Source: Alisma plantago-aquatica (Eukaryota; Streptophyta; Magnoliopsida; Alismatales; Alismataceae). From it: a stretch of DNA of 64,000 nt. The notes beneath the pieces are model-generated. The model searched no databases and was not told where the DNA came from. It was given only the letters and a program-made list of their open reading frames with translations. This document shows positions 12,349-25,800 of the stretch, piece after piece (within the stretch, counting starts at the first letter, position 1; each line of letters starts with the position of its first letter). A program made the position numbers and the translations under genes. The stretch is from the NCBI GenBank assembly GCA_963693085.1, contig OY856409.1, forward strand, positions 659,352,591 through 659,416,590, read 5' to 3'.

Positions 12349-12678
12349 GCTAGAGGTGTATGCTTACTACCATATCATCCAAGAGGTGTGTGCTTACCAC
12401 CATATCATCCAAGAGGTGTGTGCTTACCACCATATCACCCAAGAGGTGTGTGCTTATCACCATATCATCCAAGAGGTTTGAGGTTATCATCATATCATCC
12501 AAGAGGTGTGTGCTTATCACCATATCGTCCAAGAGGTGTGTGATTATCACCATATCATCTAAGAGGTGTGTTCTTATCTCCATATCATCTAAGATGTGTG
12601 TTCTTATCACCATATCATCCAATAGGTGTGTTCTTATCACCATATCATCCAAGAGGGGTGTGTGTGTCACTTATATCA
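12349..12678. repeat. 30-bp minisatellite in right LTR A (11 units)
   Basis: Eleven head-to-tail 30-bp units of the family at 4051-4290, three more than the left LTR. Units 8-10 share a 'gttctta' variant absent on the left, pointing to local amplification. Confidence 0.92.
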
Positions 12679-13111
12679 GTTTACTCAAGTGTAGGGTTTT
12701 ACATATCGGGTTAGACCCTTATGCTCATACCTTTTCAAACCTTCAAAGTATCAACCTACCATGTGTTGAGTGACAGCCTAGACAATTAGTTAGCCCTTTT
12801 TCATCCAACCTAAATGTTCAAAATGATAGGGGTGTGGGGTTCCAAAGGTATAACAGATTTCATATCACCATATTGGGTTTCATTACCATATTGGGTTAGA
12901 GGTGCTTCAACCTGATATCAGTTTGTGCCATGATGATGTCATCATCATAAAGCTCTACACTTTCATCCCTCACTATTGTAGTTCATGGAAAACTATCCTA
13001 TGAAACTATTAGAACTCATAGAATCATCAATCATTCAAGAAAAATAGAAATTGAAAGTAGATCAACAAGTATAGCAAGATTGAAGGTGAATAATACCATG
13101 ATTGGGTTCAA

Positions 13112-13121
13112 GTTATATAAC
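13112..13121 (-). promoter_or_regulatory. Putative TATA core of LTR A (right, the driving copy)
   Basis: Same gttatataac palindrome and context as at 4725-4734. In this 5' LTR it would drive transcription towards lower coordinates. Confidence 0.5.
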
Positions 13122-14365
13122 TCACCTCAGGAACAACTTCAAAGCTCCAAGATCTAAAGATTCACGTTCCCAAGGTTGAAGATGAACTTATAAAAGATCC
13201 AAGACTTATTCACAAGTCCTCTATATGCAAAGAATAACCATAGATAAGAACTTGGTGAAGAAGAAAAGAAAGGAAGAATCACAACTCGAGATTCATGCTT
13301 CAACCAAGGTTGAAGATGACCATGGTTTCACCTTAAGCTTAAGGATCGAGCTCCTACTTGATTCTCAACTACTATTCATGATATCTAAGAGAAAGAGAGT
13401 TGTAGGATTTGAAAATTTTCACTAGTAGGTGAAAGTTGTGGTATATATAATTGAGGCTCATGAGAGAGAGTGTATAAGAGGTGTCATCACCTTATTCTAC
13501 TAGGTGACACATGCCCATGCATGGGTTGAGACGTGTACATCCATGCACACATATTTATCTTGACATGAAAAACTCTTTGGGATAATATAGGGATAAGATT
13601 TTGTCCATTAGTTATCTTGTTGAACAAGATATTTCAACCCAACATCACTTTACTCACAACCGATACAATTTTTCCAAGGAAAGTTATAAAATGATATCCA
13701 TCACCTTCTTGAGGTTCTTAACTCATCATGGACTACTACAAGAGTTGACAAAACAATATGGGACCTCCTCTATGGCTTCTTGGCTGATAGGCACTCCCAT
13801 ATAAGCTCTACAACTCAATACAACTCATTTTAGGGTTTCAACTATACAACTCTTCTTGGTCTTTTCATCACCAAGAATACCATAACTCAAATATGATTCA
13901 AACATGGTGTCTCTTTCTTTCTCTCTCATCTAGATGATGCTAAGAGAGAGTGGGGACACTCTAGAGGTGGTTATTTGCATATCAACACTACATTTTGGGA
14001 AAATTGTAATTTGCACCAAAATTGGTACACAAGGCACAAGCATTATTCAAACAAGCTCCAACTTGGAACTTAGCCTTTCCACAAGCCACCCCTTAGAATC
14101 ATTCTCTCTCTTATGATGGTAAAGCACTTGAGGCACGTTCAAGATGTGATATATTGCAATATAACCCCTAGTCTTGGGCAAATTTCAATTTACACCCAAA
14201 CTATCATATAATGCACAAACAATTTGCAAATAAACTCAAACTTGAAAATTAAACTCTCCTTGAGTATTAATTAATTTTCAAAATATTCAAACAATTTTTT
14301 AAATAATTTACGTAAGAAAACTTTTAGGGTTATGGTCTAACCCAGGTCAGGGATGTTACACACGA

Positions 14366-17171
14366 TCTCTACCTCCTCGTGCACATCCACCTAAAAATAT
14401 GTGGGGAACCCACAGGGTGAGATTCCAAATCTTAGCGGGAGATATAACTCTCCACCAACACGATTATTAGCACAAATAAGATGATAAAGAACAAAAGTAA
14501 AGCTACAACTATGATAAGCAGGTAATCACCATTAACAGTATCAATAATTACATTAGATTTATGAAACATCTTATCATCATAAAAGGAATATGAACAATAT
14601 GTATATTCACCACCAACAATATTATATAAATGGAGGTAAGGGTTCACCTAAGGTTTTCATATTTGAACCTAAGAAAGATATTTCATGGCTGATTATGAAG
14701 TTTATTATGCCCCGAGTATTTGAGTCATACCACCTAAATCCAATTGATCACTACTCAGTCAAAATCTGTGACACACAAGGTCTATGGAACAGCCAGAATC
14801 TATGATCTCGGCAAACCTCGTGGTCAGTACAAGAGTACACAATAGAGACATACCAGTCAACTACAACCTATGACATATAATCAATAGTGAAAGTCTTATC
14901 CCACCTTGATATAGGTCACAACACTAGTGAAATGGAGCTACGGCCCATATTCACACTCCTGTCAGGGTATGTCCCGCAAGAAATCCTATGAAACCACATA
15001 ATCAACATATTACTAAGATATGGCCCGCAACCACACTCCTGCTAGAGTATGGCCTGCATCCAATCCTATGAATGCATATACTCAACGTTTATGACTCCAG
15101 GCTTCATCTAAGTAAAAGCCCATTTCACCATCCAGCAAGTGTTGACACTAAGATGGATCTATGGCATCGGGAAGAACTACATGATTAGGTTCCACTTGAT
15201 TAGTTAAGTCAATTAAGTGTCTTTTATCATCAATCAAGTTACAACGTATAAAATCATAACAAATCCTACAAAGTTAAGGGAATAACACATATCCAGAAGA
15301 TATAATCAGATCGGGTGTGAACTTGTCATACTATCACTACATGATGCCTGTATTATTTACATTCACCACATCATCAACAAAGCAACATACTATGAGATAT
15401 CAACCCCTAAACTTATCTCATATTAGGCCACAAGTCACTGCTAGGTCATAGGACCATTCACATCATTCCTGTATCACCAGTGCCTCAACATGCCTCTCAA
15501 GGCTTATTTAACCTATATTATATCATAGTCATCATAGCATACACTAGCTATGATTATCAATCTTATAATAACTGCATGGTTAGAAGTTCATAAAAAAGAA
15601 AGATAACCACATAACATCATACCCATTCCATGAGAGATAAACAAGCAAGTCTCATTGCAAATTATTAGGGTTAGGGTTTCTTCTTATCCGATCAGAGATT
15701 ACAAGTCTAGGTATAACTATCCACCCTAGGACCATCACCCTCCATCATATTTGGAGTGTATAAGAATTAGGAAGCATCATTAAGGTTGATTAGATAACAT
15801 ACTAAACAACGTTATACATGGCTTATGTATCATTCATATATGATATCATTAAATGTTCACATGTTCTTCTCATCCATCTACCACCACCCTATGTTGACCA
15901 TATGGCCACATGGTTCGCGACCACCCATCATGGTCCATGCCACGACCATGACACTCATGTGTCTCGAAAATCCATCAATATGTCGTGACCTACACCCTCT
16001 AGGTCATGTCACTCCCATGACAGTTAGAGTTAGATTTCCACAAAACATATTGACCAAGAGGTGTCAAGGGCTCAAGGGTGTCTCAAACTCCACCCATGTC
16101 ATGACCCAAGACCTTCATGGTCACGAACCGACACTCTAGGGTGAGTCTCAACTCAAGCAAGGTAGGAATGAGACTTCAATGCCAAGGGTGACTAGGCCAC
16201 TTAACACTAAAGGTCTTGACCTAACACCACTAGGTCAAACTCAACCACAATGAAGCATCTTGACCAACAACTATGAAGGTCGTGACCACCAAGGGGGAAG
16301 TGTTGTGACCACACCAAGATGCACCATCTAGGTATCAAAATAGAATTGAAACCAAGGATAGAACCATGGTCACCATGAAGGAAAACCCAAGAAAATGATC
16401 ACCCAACCCTAGGGCATAGGTCAAGGAATCACCAAGAAGGAACCACTTTCAAATAAGGGAAAACCATGTTCAAAGCAACCAAAATCAATGTACTCAACTT
16501 CTAAGTACACGAACACCATGCATGGAAGCAAGATCAAGGGCAAAACTTAGATAAGAACCTCCATAACTCATCATATACTAAATTGGGCACACATAAATTG
16601 GGGTTTCTAATTTCTTTCAAACCAAGAAAAATAACTTTACCAAACAAGACTAGAAGTTACCATTAAGCACAAGCATGGTGAGGTAGCAATCTAGAGAAAG
16701 AAGACAGTAATAAAAAGCATACATAATTGCAATAATAGAGTAGGTTTAGTGTTATATAACCTACCTTAAGATGTTCACCACCAATAGATCCAAACTCCAA
16801 GATCAAGAGCTCTAAGAACACGATCCAAGGGTCAAAGAAGCTTCACCAAAAGCTCCACACTTGGCTATAAGAGCACGTCAATAAGAAGAAGACACCAAGG
16901 TCAAGGCTTGCCCAAGGAAAGAAGTAAAGAAGTTCTTGGCCGAACCAACAGAGAAAAGGGGAAATATAGGAGAGATCCTCTTCTACTTAGGTCTACTTGA
17001 CAAAACATGGTCTATGACCCTTGTGATGAGGAGTTTCTCTCCTAAAATGACAACCATGGAAGAAACTTGGTCTAGGGCTAAGAAAAAGAGGTAGGAGATC
17101 AAAAGAGACACCAACTTAGAAGACAAACACTTACCAAGGATGGAAGATGAGCTTGGATCACCATCACCACC
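14366..17171 (-). repeat. LTR C, right fragment
   Basis: This continues LTR C after chromovirus A and its duplication. It contains the conserved block (14385-14455), TTAGGGTTAGGG near 15665, and the TATA block gttatataac (16751-16760). It ends at the CACTA border, so its own LTR end and any internal domain are missing. Small open frames at 15825-16139 and 16983-17201 resemble nothing known. The last 900 bp recur at 21985-22870. Confidence 0.75.
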
Positions 17172-17900
17172 CACTAGTACAGAAATGACATAAAACATCA
17201 CCTTTGATGGCGTCAGTTACACAAAAAAAACTGACGCCAAAGAACAACGACGTCAGTTATATAAGACAATTGTCACCATATGTGAAGTCCTTCCGATTTA
17301 GAAAATACATGAGTACCACTTTTACTTTAACATCGATTTCTTTTCAAAGAAACTGACGTCTAAAATTACCCATGAAATATAATATTCCAGGGGAAAAAAA
17401 TTTCCTCCAAAAATTTCAATACAGCGTCAAGTTTCTTAAACTGACGACACATTTTTTGTGCCATGTCCCCGCGTAAAAATTTCTCCCCTCATTAGTCCTC
17501 GGCTCAGCCAACTAACTGACGACTAATCACCCTACACAAGACAAACTTCTTTTTAAGAGAATGGGTCTATAGCCTCAGTTATTTACATGAAACTGATGAC
17601 TAGGTGTTTTCGCACCTTCTCCCAATGAAAATATTTCCCCCCAATTTGCTCCTTCATCGTCAATTTTTTTGGACAAGTGAAAACTATGACCCTAATAGCA
17701 GATCAAATTTTTTTGTTTTGATATGTAAATAGACATAGGTTTTTATCTCTAGAAAATGATGACTAAAACCCTAACTGAGTGCAAATATTTTTGTTTAGAT
17801 TTGCACTTAGTTGCCAATTTTCAAAAGTAATCAATGACTATAAGAGTTAGGTGTCAGTTGTTTTTAACAACTGAAAACTATGGTAACTTAATAGAACCCG
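17172..17900. repeat. CACTA subterminal repeat region (copy 1)
   Basis: Short motifs of the type aactgacgcc or gcgtcagtt recur in both orientations (about 17209, 17229, 17250, 17350, 17438, 17512, 17590). Such arrays in CACTA ends bind the element's own TNPA-like protein (family knowledge). The same array recurs at 22871-23600. Confidence 0.7.
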
Positions 17901-17939
17901 TGCAAAAAAGACTTTTTCCCATTCTCTATTTAATTGTGA

Positions 17940-19332
17940 TTCAACTATGGTATCCGACAATTTGTGATCCTTTCCCACACGAACCACCTCTGTAGCTCAA
18001 AGGTCCTCTGCCGTCACTCCTGCTCCTCTATTTCCTCTAGTCATCCACCTCCACTCCCACTCCTCTCTTCCACTACTCTAGTATTTTGGGAGGACGTCGC
18101 CTCTTGAGTAGCTCTGTCACTTGAGGATCTTGGGATGATGTCGCTCCACTTGAGGAGCTTGGAAGGATGTTGCTCCAGCTATCACCACCGGCCGCCGCTC
18201 GATCAGCTCCAGCCATCTACTACCGCTCTGGCCTGCTTTACCTCCAACCATCACCGTAGGCCCACCTTCCTTCTTATCAAGGTACAACCACCTCCACCTC
18301 CACCTCCACCTCTGGCTGCCGCCGTTGTAGCCTGCTCCACCATTACGGTGAGTGGTTAATCATAAGTAGATTTTGATTAATTAGGGTTAATGATGCATGA
18401 ATGAACTTAATTAATTAGATTTGCACTTAGTTTCTCTATTGTTAGTGATTAATTTAATTTAGTTGAATAATTTATCTTTAAGAATGTGTAGTATATTAAT
18501 ATTGATTAATTAGGGTTATTGATGCATGCGTGAACTTAATTAATTAGATTTGCACTTAGTTTCTCTGTTATTAGAGATTGATTTAAATAAGTTCAATATT
18601 TGCTCGTTAAAATTGTGTAGTTGATTTTGATTAATTTGGGTTAATGATGCACGAATGAATTTAATTATTTAATACTTCTTTCTTTCTCTCTTGTTAGTGA
18701 TTGATTTAACTTAGTTCAACAATTTCTCTTCAAGATTGTGTAGTTGATTAATATTGATTAATTAGGGTTAATGATGCATGAATGAACTTACCTAAATGGA
18801 AGAATGAATTGAATTAAATGATGTTACATAAAACCTTGGATATGAATGATGAAACTATTATCATTAGTATAAGAATGACAACATATATACATGTATTTTT
18901 TTGGCCTAGAAACTCATTTGAGATTTACTCATTAGGAGTAAATCTTGGATAGTCCCTGGTTTGGGACTAGTCTCTCACTTAGGATCTAAGTGTATAATGT
19001 ATATTCGGTCTTCATGATATTCTTTCAGCACTTCCCTATTTTTTCTCTAAGTGCATATGTTGGTGGGCATTTCCCATGTACATTGGTGTACTTGGAGAAT
19101 TGTGGGGAAATGCTGCTAGAATTTTCTTAAAAACTAAATACACATTAAACACTTACTAGTGATATTAGGTGTTCAAGAATGGTATAGGTGGTACACACAT
19201 TCATTATAAGACCCTAAACCCTAATCTTTTAACCCTAAACCCTAATCGTTTAACCCTAAATCCTAATCTTTAAATCCTTAACTTAATATGTAAACCTTAA
19301 ACCCTAATACTTGTTTTCTCTTTGATCATAGA
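17940..19332 (+). other. CACTA leader with probable 5' intron and four ~127-bp repeats
   Basis: A GC-richer stretch (18000-18350) of CTCCACC-type repeats ends at a donor-like acg/gtgagt near 18347. An AT-rich stretch follows, ending in a pyrimidine-rich tract and atcatag/a just before the transposase ATG at 19333. I read this as an untranslated exon and an intron of nearly 1 kb. Inside it, four tandem units of about 127 bp start near 18373, 18501, 18627 and 18752, each with gattaatt(a/t)(g)ggtta. The open frame at 18135-18359 is a composition by-product. Confidence 0.5.
19205..19310. repeat. Telomere-like CCCTAAA run
   Basis: Degenerate plant telomere-type units (ccctaaaccctaatc) recur about seven times just upstream of the transposase start. 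They are too short and too imperfect for a telomere tract. Telo-boxes are known promoter elements in plants; here they sit in the presumed leader intron. Confidence 0.7.
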
Positions 19333-21984
19333 ATGAATAAATCATGGATGTCCATTCCAAATCATTGCACCTCAGAGTTTATTAATGATCTTGATCAATT
19401 TATTAGATTTTCATACGAACATAGGAAACAACCTGGAGATAGGTTATATGGTCCATGTAGGCATTGTGGTAACAACTTAAAAGTCAGCAGTGGTGAGAAA
19501 TAAAAATTCATGTCATGTGCTTAAGGATTGTACAAGGCTATACATAATGGTACTGGCATGGAGATATTTCAAACCTGAGATAGTAGATTTCAATAGCAAT
19601 TCTTGTGTTGAACTAGAAATTTCCGCCGATGACATAGATGTGGACAAACTGATTCCGATAGATATTATTAAAGTGATGCTAAATAATTGTGGGGTAGAGC
19701 ACACCAATCCGCCTTTCTTATTTAGGAAAATTGTGCATGATGTTGAGATACCATTATACACAAGTTGTACTAAGTTTACAAAGTTGAGCACTGCGTTGAG
19801 ATTGTATAATCTGAAGACTAACAATAGATGGAGCGATAAAAGATTCACGTCATTGTTGTCTTTGTTGAAAGAAATTCTTCATGAAGGAAACGAGCTTCGA
19901 ATCTCAACATACGAGTTAACAAAAATATTGTGCCCAATGGGAATGAAGGCTAAGAAGATACATGCATGCCCGAATGATTGTGTATTATTTCAAAAGGACT
20001 ATGTGGATTTGAAAGATTATCAAAAAAGGGGCATCAAGGTATAAAATGACGACTTTGGGGAAGTCCAAAATTGGCCCTCCTACCAAGATGATCTCGTATC
20101 TACCTATAATACGATAGTTTCAATGCTTGCTTGTCATTCTAATAGATGCAGAGAATTTATGGTGGCATGCAGAGGTTAAGAAAAATAATGATGGGATCCT
20201 AAGACATGTGTCTGATTCCCCACAGTGGAAGAATATTGATTTATTGTACCCTGAATTTGGTGAAGAAGTCAGGAATCTAAGACCTGGGATTTATACTGAT
20301 GGGATGAATCCATACGACATGTTGAGAAGACAATATAGCACTTGGCCTGTTATGCTTGTTATATACAATCTTCCTCCTTGGTTGTGTATGAAAAATAAGT
20401 ACATTATGTTGTCGTTGTTGATATCAGACCCTAAACAACCTAGAAATGATATTGGTGTTTATATTGAACCTCTGATTGATGACTTAAAGAAACTCTGGGG
20501 TGAAGGTGTGATGACCTATGATGCTTCACATAGAGAGACATTTTGTTTGCATGCTATTTTGTTTTGCACTATTAATGACTTTTCAACATATGGAAATTTG
20601 TCTAGTTATAGTGTAAAAGGATCCAATGCATGCCTTGTATGTGAAGAGAACACTATTTCAATATGACTAAAACATGGCGACAAGACTGTATATCTTGGTC
20701 ATCGAAGGTTTCTTCCAAAATTCCATTTGTATCGAAGGTTGCACAAAGCATTCAATCGATGGAATGAGGAACAAAGTGCCCCTAAACCTATACCAGGGGA
20801 GGTTGTTTATGAAAGAGTAAAAGAATTTGTAAATGAATTTGGTAAGAGATCACAATGTACCATTCCCACACAAAGTGACAAATATTTATTCAAGAAGAAG
20901 TCAATATTATGGGATATTCCTTATTGGAGTTGTTTGACAGTTAGGCATTGTATCGATGTCGTGCATGTTGAGAAAAATGTTTGTGATGGTGTCATTGGTA
21001 CTCTGTTGAATATACCAGGTAAGACTAAAGATGGCATCAAATTAAGAATGGACCAACATGAAATGGGAATAAGGAAAAAATTAATAGAAGTAGTTAGTAG
21101 TGATTGGAGAACAAATTTACCTCCTGCTTGTTACACGTTGTCAAGAAAGGAAAAGAAAGCTTTTTGTGAATGCTTGGATAATGTTAAGGTACCACTTGGT
21201 TACTCTTCCAACATCCGTAGATCGGTATCAATGAAAGATCTAAAGTTGATAGGTCTTAAATCTCATGATTTTCACACTCTTATGCAACAAACATTGCCCA
21301 TGGTAATAATATCTATCTGAAGCATGTAAGGTTTGTAATCACCAGACTTTGTTTCTTCTTCAACAGTCTATGCAGCAAAGTTATTGATCCTGAGAATCTC
21401 GATAAGTTGCAATGAGAAGTGGTTCTTACCCTATGCCATCTTGAGATGTATTTTCTTGCTTCATTTTTTGATATCATGGAACATCTTGTTGTCCATTTGA
21501 CAAGGGAAGTGAAAATATTGGGATCAATTTTCTTTCATTGGATGTATCCTTTTAAATGATACATGAGCATTTTTAGAGGTGATGTTCAAAACCATTATTG
21601 ACTTGAAGGGAGTATCATTGAGGGTTATGTGGTGCGAGAGGTTATGGATTTTTTAGGACTATTGAGGACTATATGGACAAAATATGTGGTAATGAAGCTC
21701 CTGTAAATGATAAGAATATTGAAGACTATTCTAACAAAGGGATTTTATGAGCACAAATGAAAGCTCACTTTTATATTTTGCACCACATAGACGAAGTGAG
21801 TGTTTATATCACGGAACATACAAATTTCATCAAGAAACAATATCCTCGAGCCAATTTAGTGTGTCTTACTAGAGAGCGTAACAAGACATTTATTAAGTGG
21901 TTTGAAGATAAAGTCGTACATCAAGTATCTCAAACAAAAAATAATATTGTCACCTCTTATCAACTATGGGAACAAGCTCACTTG
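19333..21984 (+). pseudogene. TNP2-like CACTA transposase, copy 1
   Basis: The ATG at 19333 opens a Transpos_assoc domain (MNKSWMSIPN … CRHCGNN), which stops at 19501. A second frame (to 20044) holds the WSDKRFTSLLSLLKEIL and KIHACPNDCVLFQKDY part. A third (20127-20666) holds the transposase_21 core: DSPQWKNIDLLYPEFG, GIYTDGMNPYDM, YSTWPVMLVIYNLPPWLCMK, PLIDDLKKLWGEGVMTYDAS. A fourth (20727-21320) holds SILWDIPYWSCLTVRHCIDV and NVCDGVIGTLLNIPGKTKDG, then the DUF4218 stretch near 21362-21560 (EVVLTLCHLEMYFLASFFDI). The last part (21757-21984) is cut by the tandem-duplication junction. At least three frameshifts are needed, so it is dead. The enzyme would bind and cut the CACTA ends. Confidence 0.9.
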
Positions 21985-22870
21985 TATGAAGGTTGTGACT
22001 ACCAAGGGGGAAGTGTTGTGACCACACCAAGATGCACCATCTAGCTATCAAAATAGAATTGAAACCAAGGATAGAACCATGGTCACCATGAAGGAAAACT
22101 CAAGCAAATGATCACCCAACCCTAAGGCATAGGTCAAGGAACCACTTTCAAAGAAGGGAAAATGATGTTCAAAGCCACCAAAATCAATGTACTCAACTTC
22201 TAAGTACACGAACACCATGCATGGAAGCAAGATCAAGGGCAACACTTAGAGAAGAAACTCCATAACTCATGATATACTAAATTGTGTACACATAAATTGG
22301 GGTTTCTAATTTCTTTCAAACCAAGCAAAATAACTTTACCAAATAAGACTAGAAGTTACCATTAAGCACAAGTATGGTGAGGAAGCAATCTAGAGAGAGA
22401 AAACAGTAATAAAAAGCATAAAGAATTGCAATAATAGAGTAGGTTTAGTGTTATATAACCTACCTTAAGATGTTCACCACCAAGAGCTTCAAACTCCAAG
22501 ATCAAGTGCTCTAAGAACACGGTCCAAGGGTTGGAGAAGCTTCACCAAAATCTCAACACTTGGCTATAAGAGCACCTCAACAAGAAGAAGACACCAATGT
22601 CAAGGCTAGCCCAAGGAAAGAAGTAAAGAAGTTTTTGGCCGAACCAAAAGAGAAAAGGGGAAAGATAGGAGAAATCCTCTTCTGCTTAGGTCTACTTGTC
22701 AAAACATGATCTATGACCCTTGTGATGAGGAGTTTCTCTCCCAAAACAACAACCATGGAAGAAACTTGGTCTAGTGCCGAGAAAGAGAGGTAGGAGATCA
22801 AAAGAAACACCAACTTAGAAGACAAACACTTACTAAGGATGGAAGACGAGCTTGGATCACCACCACCACC
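21985..22870 (-). repeat. LTR C end segment, duplicated copy
   Basis: It matches 16272-17171, including the TATA block at 22450-22459. It does not belong to a separate retrotransposon: its borders are the duplication junction and the CACTA end. Confidence 0.75.
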
Positions 22871-25800
22871 AACTAGTACAGAAATTACATATAGCATCAC
22901 CTTTGATGGCGTCGGTTACACACACAAAAACTGACGCCAAAGAACAACGACGTCAGTTATATAAGACAAATGTCACCATATGTGAAGTCCTTCCTATTTA
23001 GAAAAGACACGAGTACCACTTTTACTTTAATGTCAGTTTCTTTTCAAAGAAGCCAACGTCAAAAATTACCCATGAAATACAATTTTCCAGGGAAAAGAAT
23101 TCCTCCAAAAATTTCAATATAGCATCGATTTTTTTAAACTGACGACACATTTTTTGTGCCATGTCCCCACGTAAAAATGTATCCCCTCATTAGTCCTTGA
23201 CTCTACCAACTAACCGACGACTAATCACCCTTCACAAGACAAACTTCTTTTTAAGGGGATGGGTCTATAGCCTCGGTTGTTTACATGAAACTGATGACTA
23301 GGTGTTTTTGCACCTTCTCCCAATGAAAATATCCCCCCCCAATTTATTCCTTCAACGTCGATTTTTTTGGACAACCGACAACTATGACCCTAACAGTAGA
23401 TCACTTTTTTTTGTTTCGATATGTAAATAAATGTAGGTTTTTATCTCTAGAAAATGACAACTAAAACCCTAGCCAAGTGCAAATATTTTTGTTTAGATTT
23501 GCATTTAGTTGCCAGTTTTCAAAAGTAATCAACGACTATAAGAGTTAGGTGTCAGTTGATTTTAACAACTGAAAACTATGGTAACTTAATAGCACCCATG
23601 CAAAAAAGACTTTTTCCCATTCTCTATTTAATCATGATTCACCTATGGTCTCTGGCGATTTGTGATCCTTACCTATGCGCGCCACCTCTGTAGCTCGAAG
23701 GTCCTCTATCGTCGCTCCCGCTCCTCTATTCCCCTAGTCATCCATTGTTGCTCCCACTCCTCTCTTCCATTGCTGTAGTAGCTTGGGAGGACGTCACCGC
23801 TGGAGTAGCTCTGTCACCTGAGGAGTTTGGGAGGATGTCGCTCCGCTTGAGGAGCTTGGGAGGATGCTACTCCAGTCATCACCACTGGTCGCTGCTCGAT
23901 CAGATCCAACCATCTAATGCCACTTTGTCCTACTTTACCTCCAACCATCGTCGCAAGCCCACCTTCCTTCTTATATAGGTACAACCACCTCCACCTCCGG
24001 CCGCCACCGTTGTAGCCTGCTCCACCATTGCGGTGAGTGGTTAATCAGAAGTAGATTTTGATTAATTAGGGTTAATGATGCATGAATGAACTTAATTAAT
24101 TATATTTGCACTTTTTTTGTCTGTTGTTAGTGATTAATTTAATTTAGTTGAATAATTTATCTTCAAGAATGTGTAGTAGATTAATATTGATTAATTAGGG
24201 TTACTAATGCATGAGTGAACTTAATTAATTAGATTTGCACTTAGTTTCTCTGTTGTTAGAGATTGATTTAAATAAGTTCAATATTTGCTCATCAAAATTG
24301 TGTAGTTGATTTTGATTTGTAGATGTTAATAGCAATGCTTGTTTTGAACTAGAAATTTTTGTTGATGACGTAGATGTGGACGAACTGATTCTGATAGACA
24401 TTGTTAAACTTATGCTAAATAATTGTGGGGTAGAGCACCAATCCACCTTCCTTATTTAGGAAAATTGTGCATGATGTTGAGATACCATTATACACAGGTT
24501 GTACTAAGTTTACAAAGTTGAGCAATGTGTTGAGATTGTATAATCTGAAGACTAACAATAGATGGAGCAATAAAAGATTCACATCATTGTTGTCTTTGTT
24601 GAAAGAAATTCTTCATGAAGGAAACAAGCTTTGAAACTAAACATATGAGTTAACGAAAATATCATGCCCAATGGGAATGAAGGCTAAGAAGATACATGCA
24701 TGCCCGAATGATTGTGTATTATTTCAAAAGCACTATGTGGATTTGAAATATTATCAAAAAAATGGGGCGTCAAGGTATAAAATGATGACTTTGGGGAAGT
24801 CCAAAATTGGCCCTCCTACCAAGATGATGTTGTATCAACCTATAATACCACAGTTTAAATGCTAGTTTGTTAATCTGATAGATGCAGAGAATTTAAGGTG
24901 GCATGCGGAGGTTAAGAAAAATAATGATGGGATCCTACGACATGTGTCTGATTCCCCTAAGTGGAAAAATATTGATTTATTGTACCCTAAATTTGGTGAA
25001 GAAGTCAGGAATCTAAGACCTGGGATTTATACCGATGGGATGAATCCATATGACATGTTGAGCAGACAATATAGCACTTGGCCTGTTATGCTTGTTATAT
25101 ACAATCTTCCTCCTTGGTTGTGTATGAAAAATAAGTACATTAGGTTTTCGTTGTTGATATCAGATCCTAAACAACCTGGAAATGATATTGATGTTTATCT
25201 TGAACCTCTGATTGATGACTTAAAGAAACTCTAGGGTGAAGGTGTGATGACCTTTGATGCTTCACATAGAGAGACATTTTGTTTGCACGCCATGTTGTTT
25301 TGCACTATTAATGACTTTTCAGCATATGGAAATTTGTCAGGATATAGTGTAAAAGGATCCAATGCATGACATGTATGTGAAGAGCATTAATTCAATACGA
25401 CTAAAACATGGTGGCAAGACTGTATATCTTGGTCATCGAAGGTTTCTTTCCAAATTCCATCTGTATCGAAGGTTTTGCAAAGCATTCAATGGATGGAATG
25501 AGGAACAAAGTGCCCCAAACCTATACCAGGGGAGGTTGTTTATGAAAGAGTAAGAGACTTTGTAAATGAATTTGGTAAGAGATCATAATGTACCATTCCC
25601 ACACAAAGTGACAAATCTTTATTCAATAAGAAGTCAATATTTTCGGATCTTCTTTATTGGAGTTCTTTGATAGTTAGGCATTGTATCAATGTCATGCATG
25701 TTGAGAAAAATGTTTGTGATAGTGTCATTGGTACTCTATTGAAAATACCAGGTAAGACTAAAGATGGCATCAAATTCAGAATGGACCTACGTGAAATGGG

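Larger units (their letters stand above)
1890..14360 (-). mobile_element. Chromovirus A: full-length Ty3/gypsy LTR retrotransposon (Tekay/Del-like), decayed
   Basis: Two LTRs of about 4.1 kb (1890-5953 and 10185-14360) flank a 4.2-kb internal region. On the minus strand the order is gag, protease, RT, integrase, chromodomain, as in chromoviruses. The LTR borders read TGTGAC or TGTGAT and …TGTTACA on the plus strand. The flanking pentamers are catga (1885-1889) and cacga (14361-14365), a target duplication with one mismatch. It sits inside LTR C. The pol frame has stops, frameshifts and a deleted RNase H core, so it is not autonomous. The Tekay/Del assignment rests on the C-terminal chromodomain and the long LTRs and is an inference. 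Confidence 0.9.
10185..14360 (-). repeat. LTR A, right copy (5' LTR)
   Basis: It pairs with 1890-5953. Point differences and an expanded minisatellite (11 versus 8 units) separate the two, so the insertion is not recent. The minus-strand TGTAACATCCC start lies at 14360, followed by the cacga duplication. It contains the conserved block (10640-10702), the telo-box run near 11945-12015 and the TATA block (13112-13121). Confidence 0.9.
16272..21984. repeat. Tandem segmental duplication, copy 1 (LTR C end + CACTA 5' part)
   Basis: Copy 1 begins at tatgaaggt-cgtgaccacc (16272) and copy 2 at tatgaaggt-tgtgactacc (21985), a period of 5713 bp. Both contain the same LTR C to CACTA junction, so the block was duplicated after CACTA inserted. 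A shared nonamer tatgaaggt at the junction suggests a microhomology-mediated event. Confidence 0.8.
17172..21984 (+). mobile_element. CACTA (En/Spm) transposon, copy 1, 3'-truncated
   Basis: It begins CACTAGTACAGAAATGACAT at 17172 inside LTR C. Subterminal repeats, a spliced-looking leader and a TNP2-type transposase frame follow. The 3' end, including the inverted terminal repeat, is missing because the duplicated LTR C segment is joined at 21985. It is a defective copy, immobile in cis. Confidence 0.85.

Noticed and set aside
14432..14805. Two short frames in LTR C
   Set aside because: They overlap on opposite strands in AT-rich LTR sequence and show no conserved residues. The hydrophobic stretch in the minus frame is explained by TTA/ATT-rich composition.
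18135..18359. 74-codon proline-rich frame
   Set aside because: It lies in the GC-richer CACTA leader with CCACCT repeats, before a likely splice donor. It is probably untranslated.
19205..19310. Telomere end
   Set aside because: Too short and degenerate, and flanked on both sides by transposon sequence.
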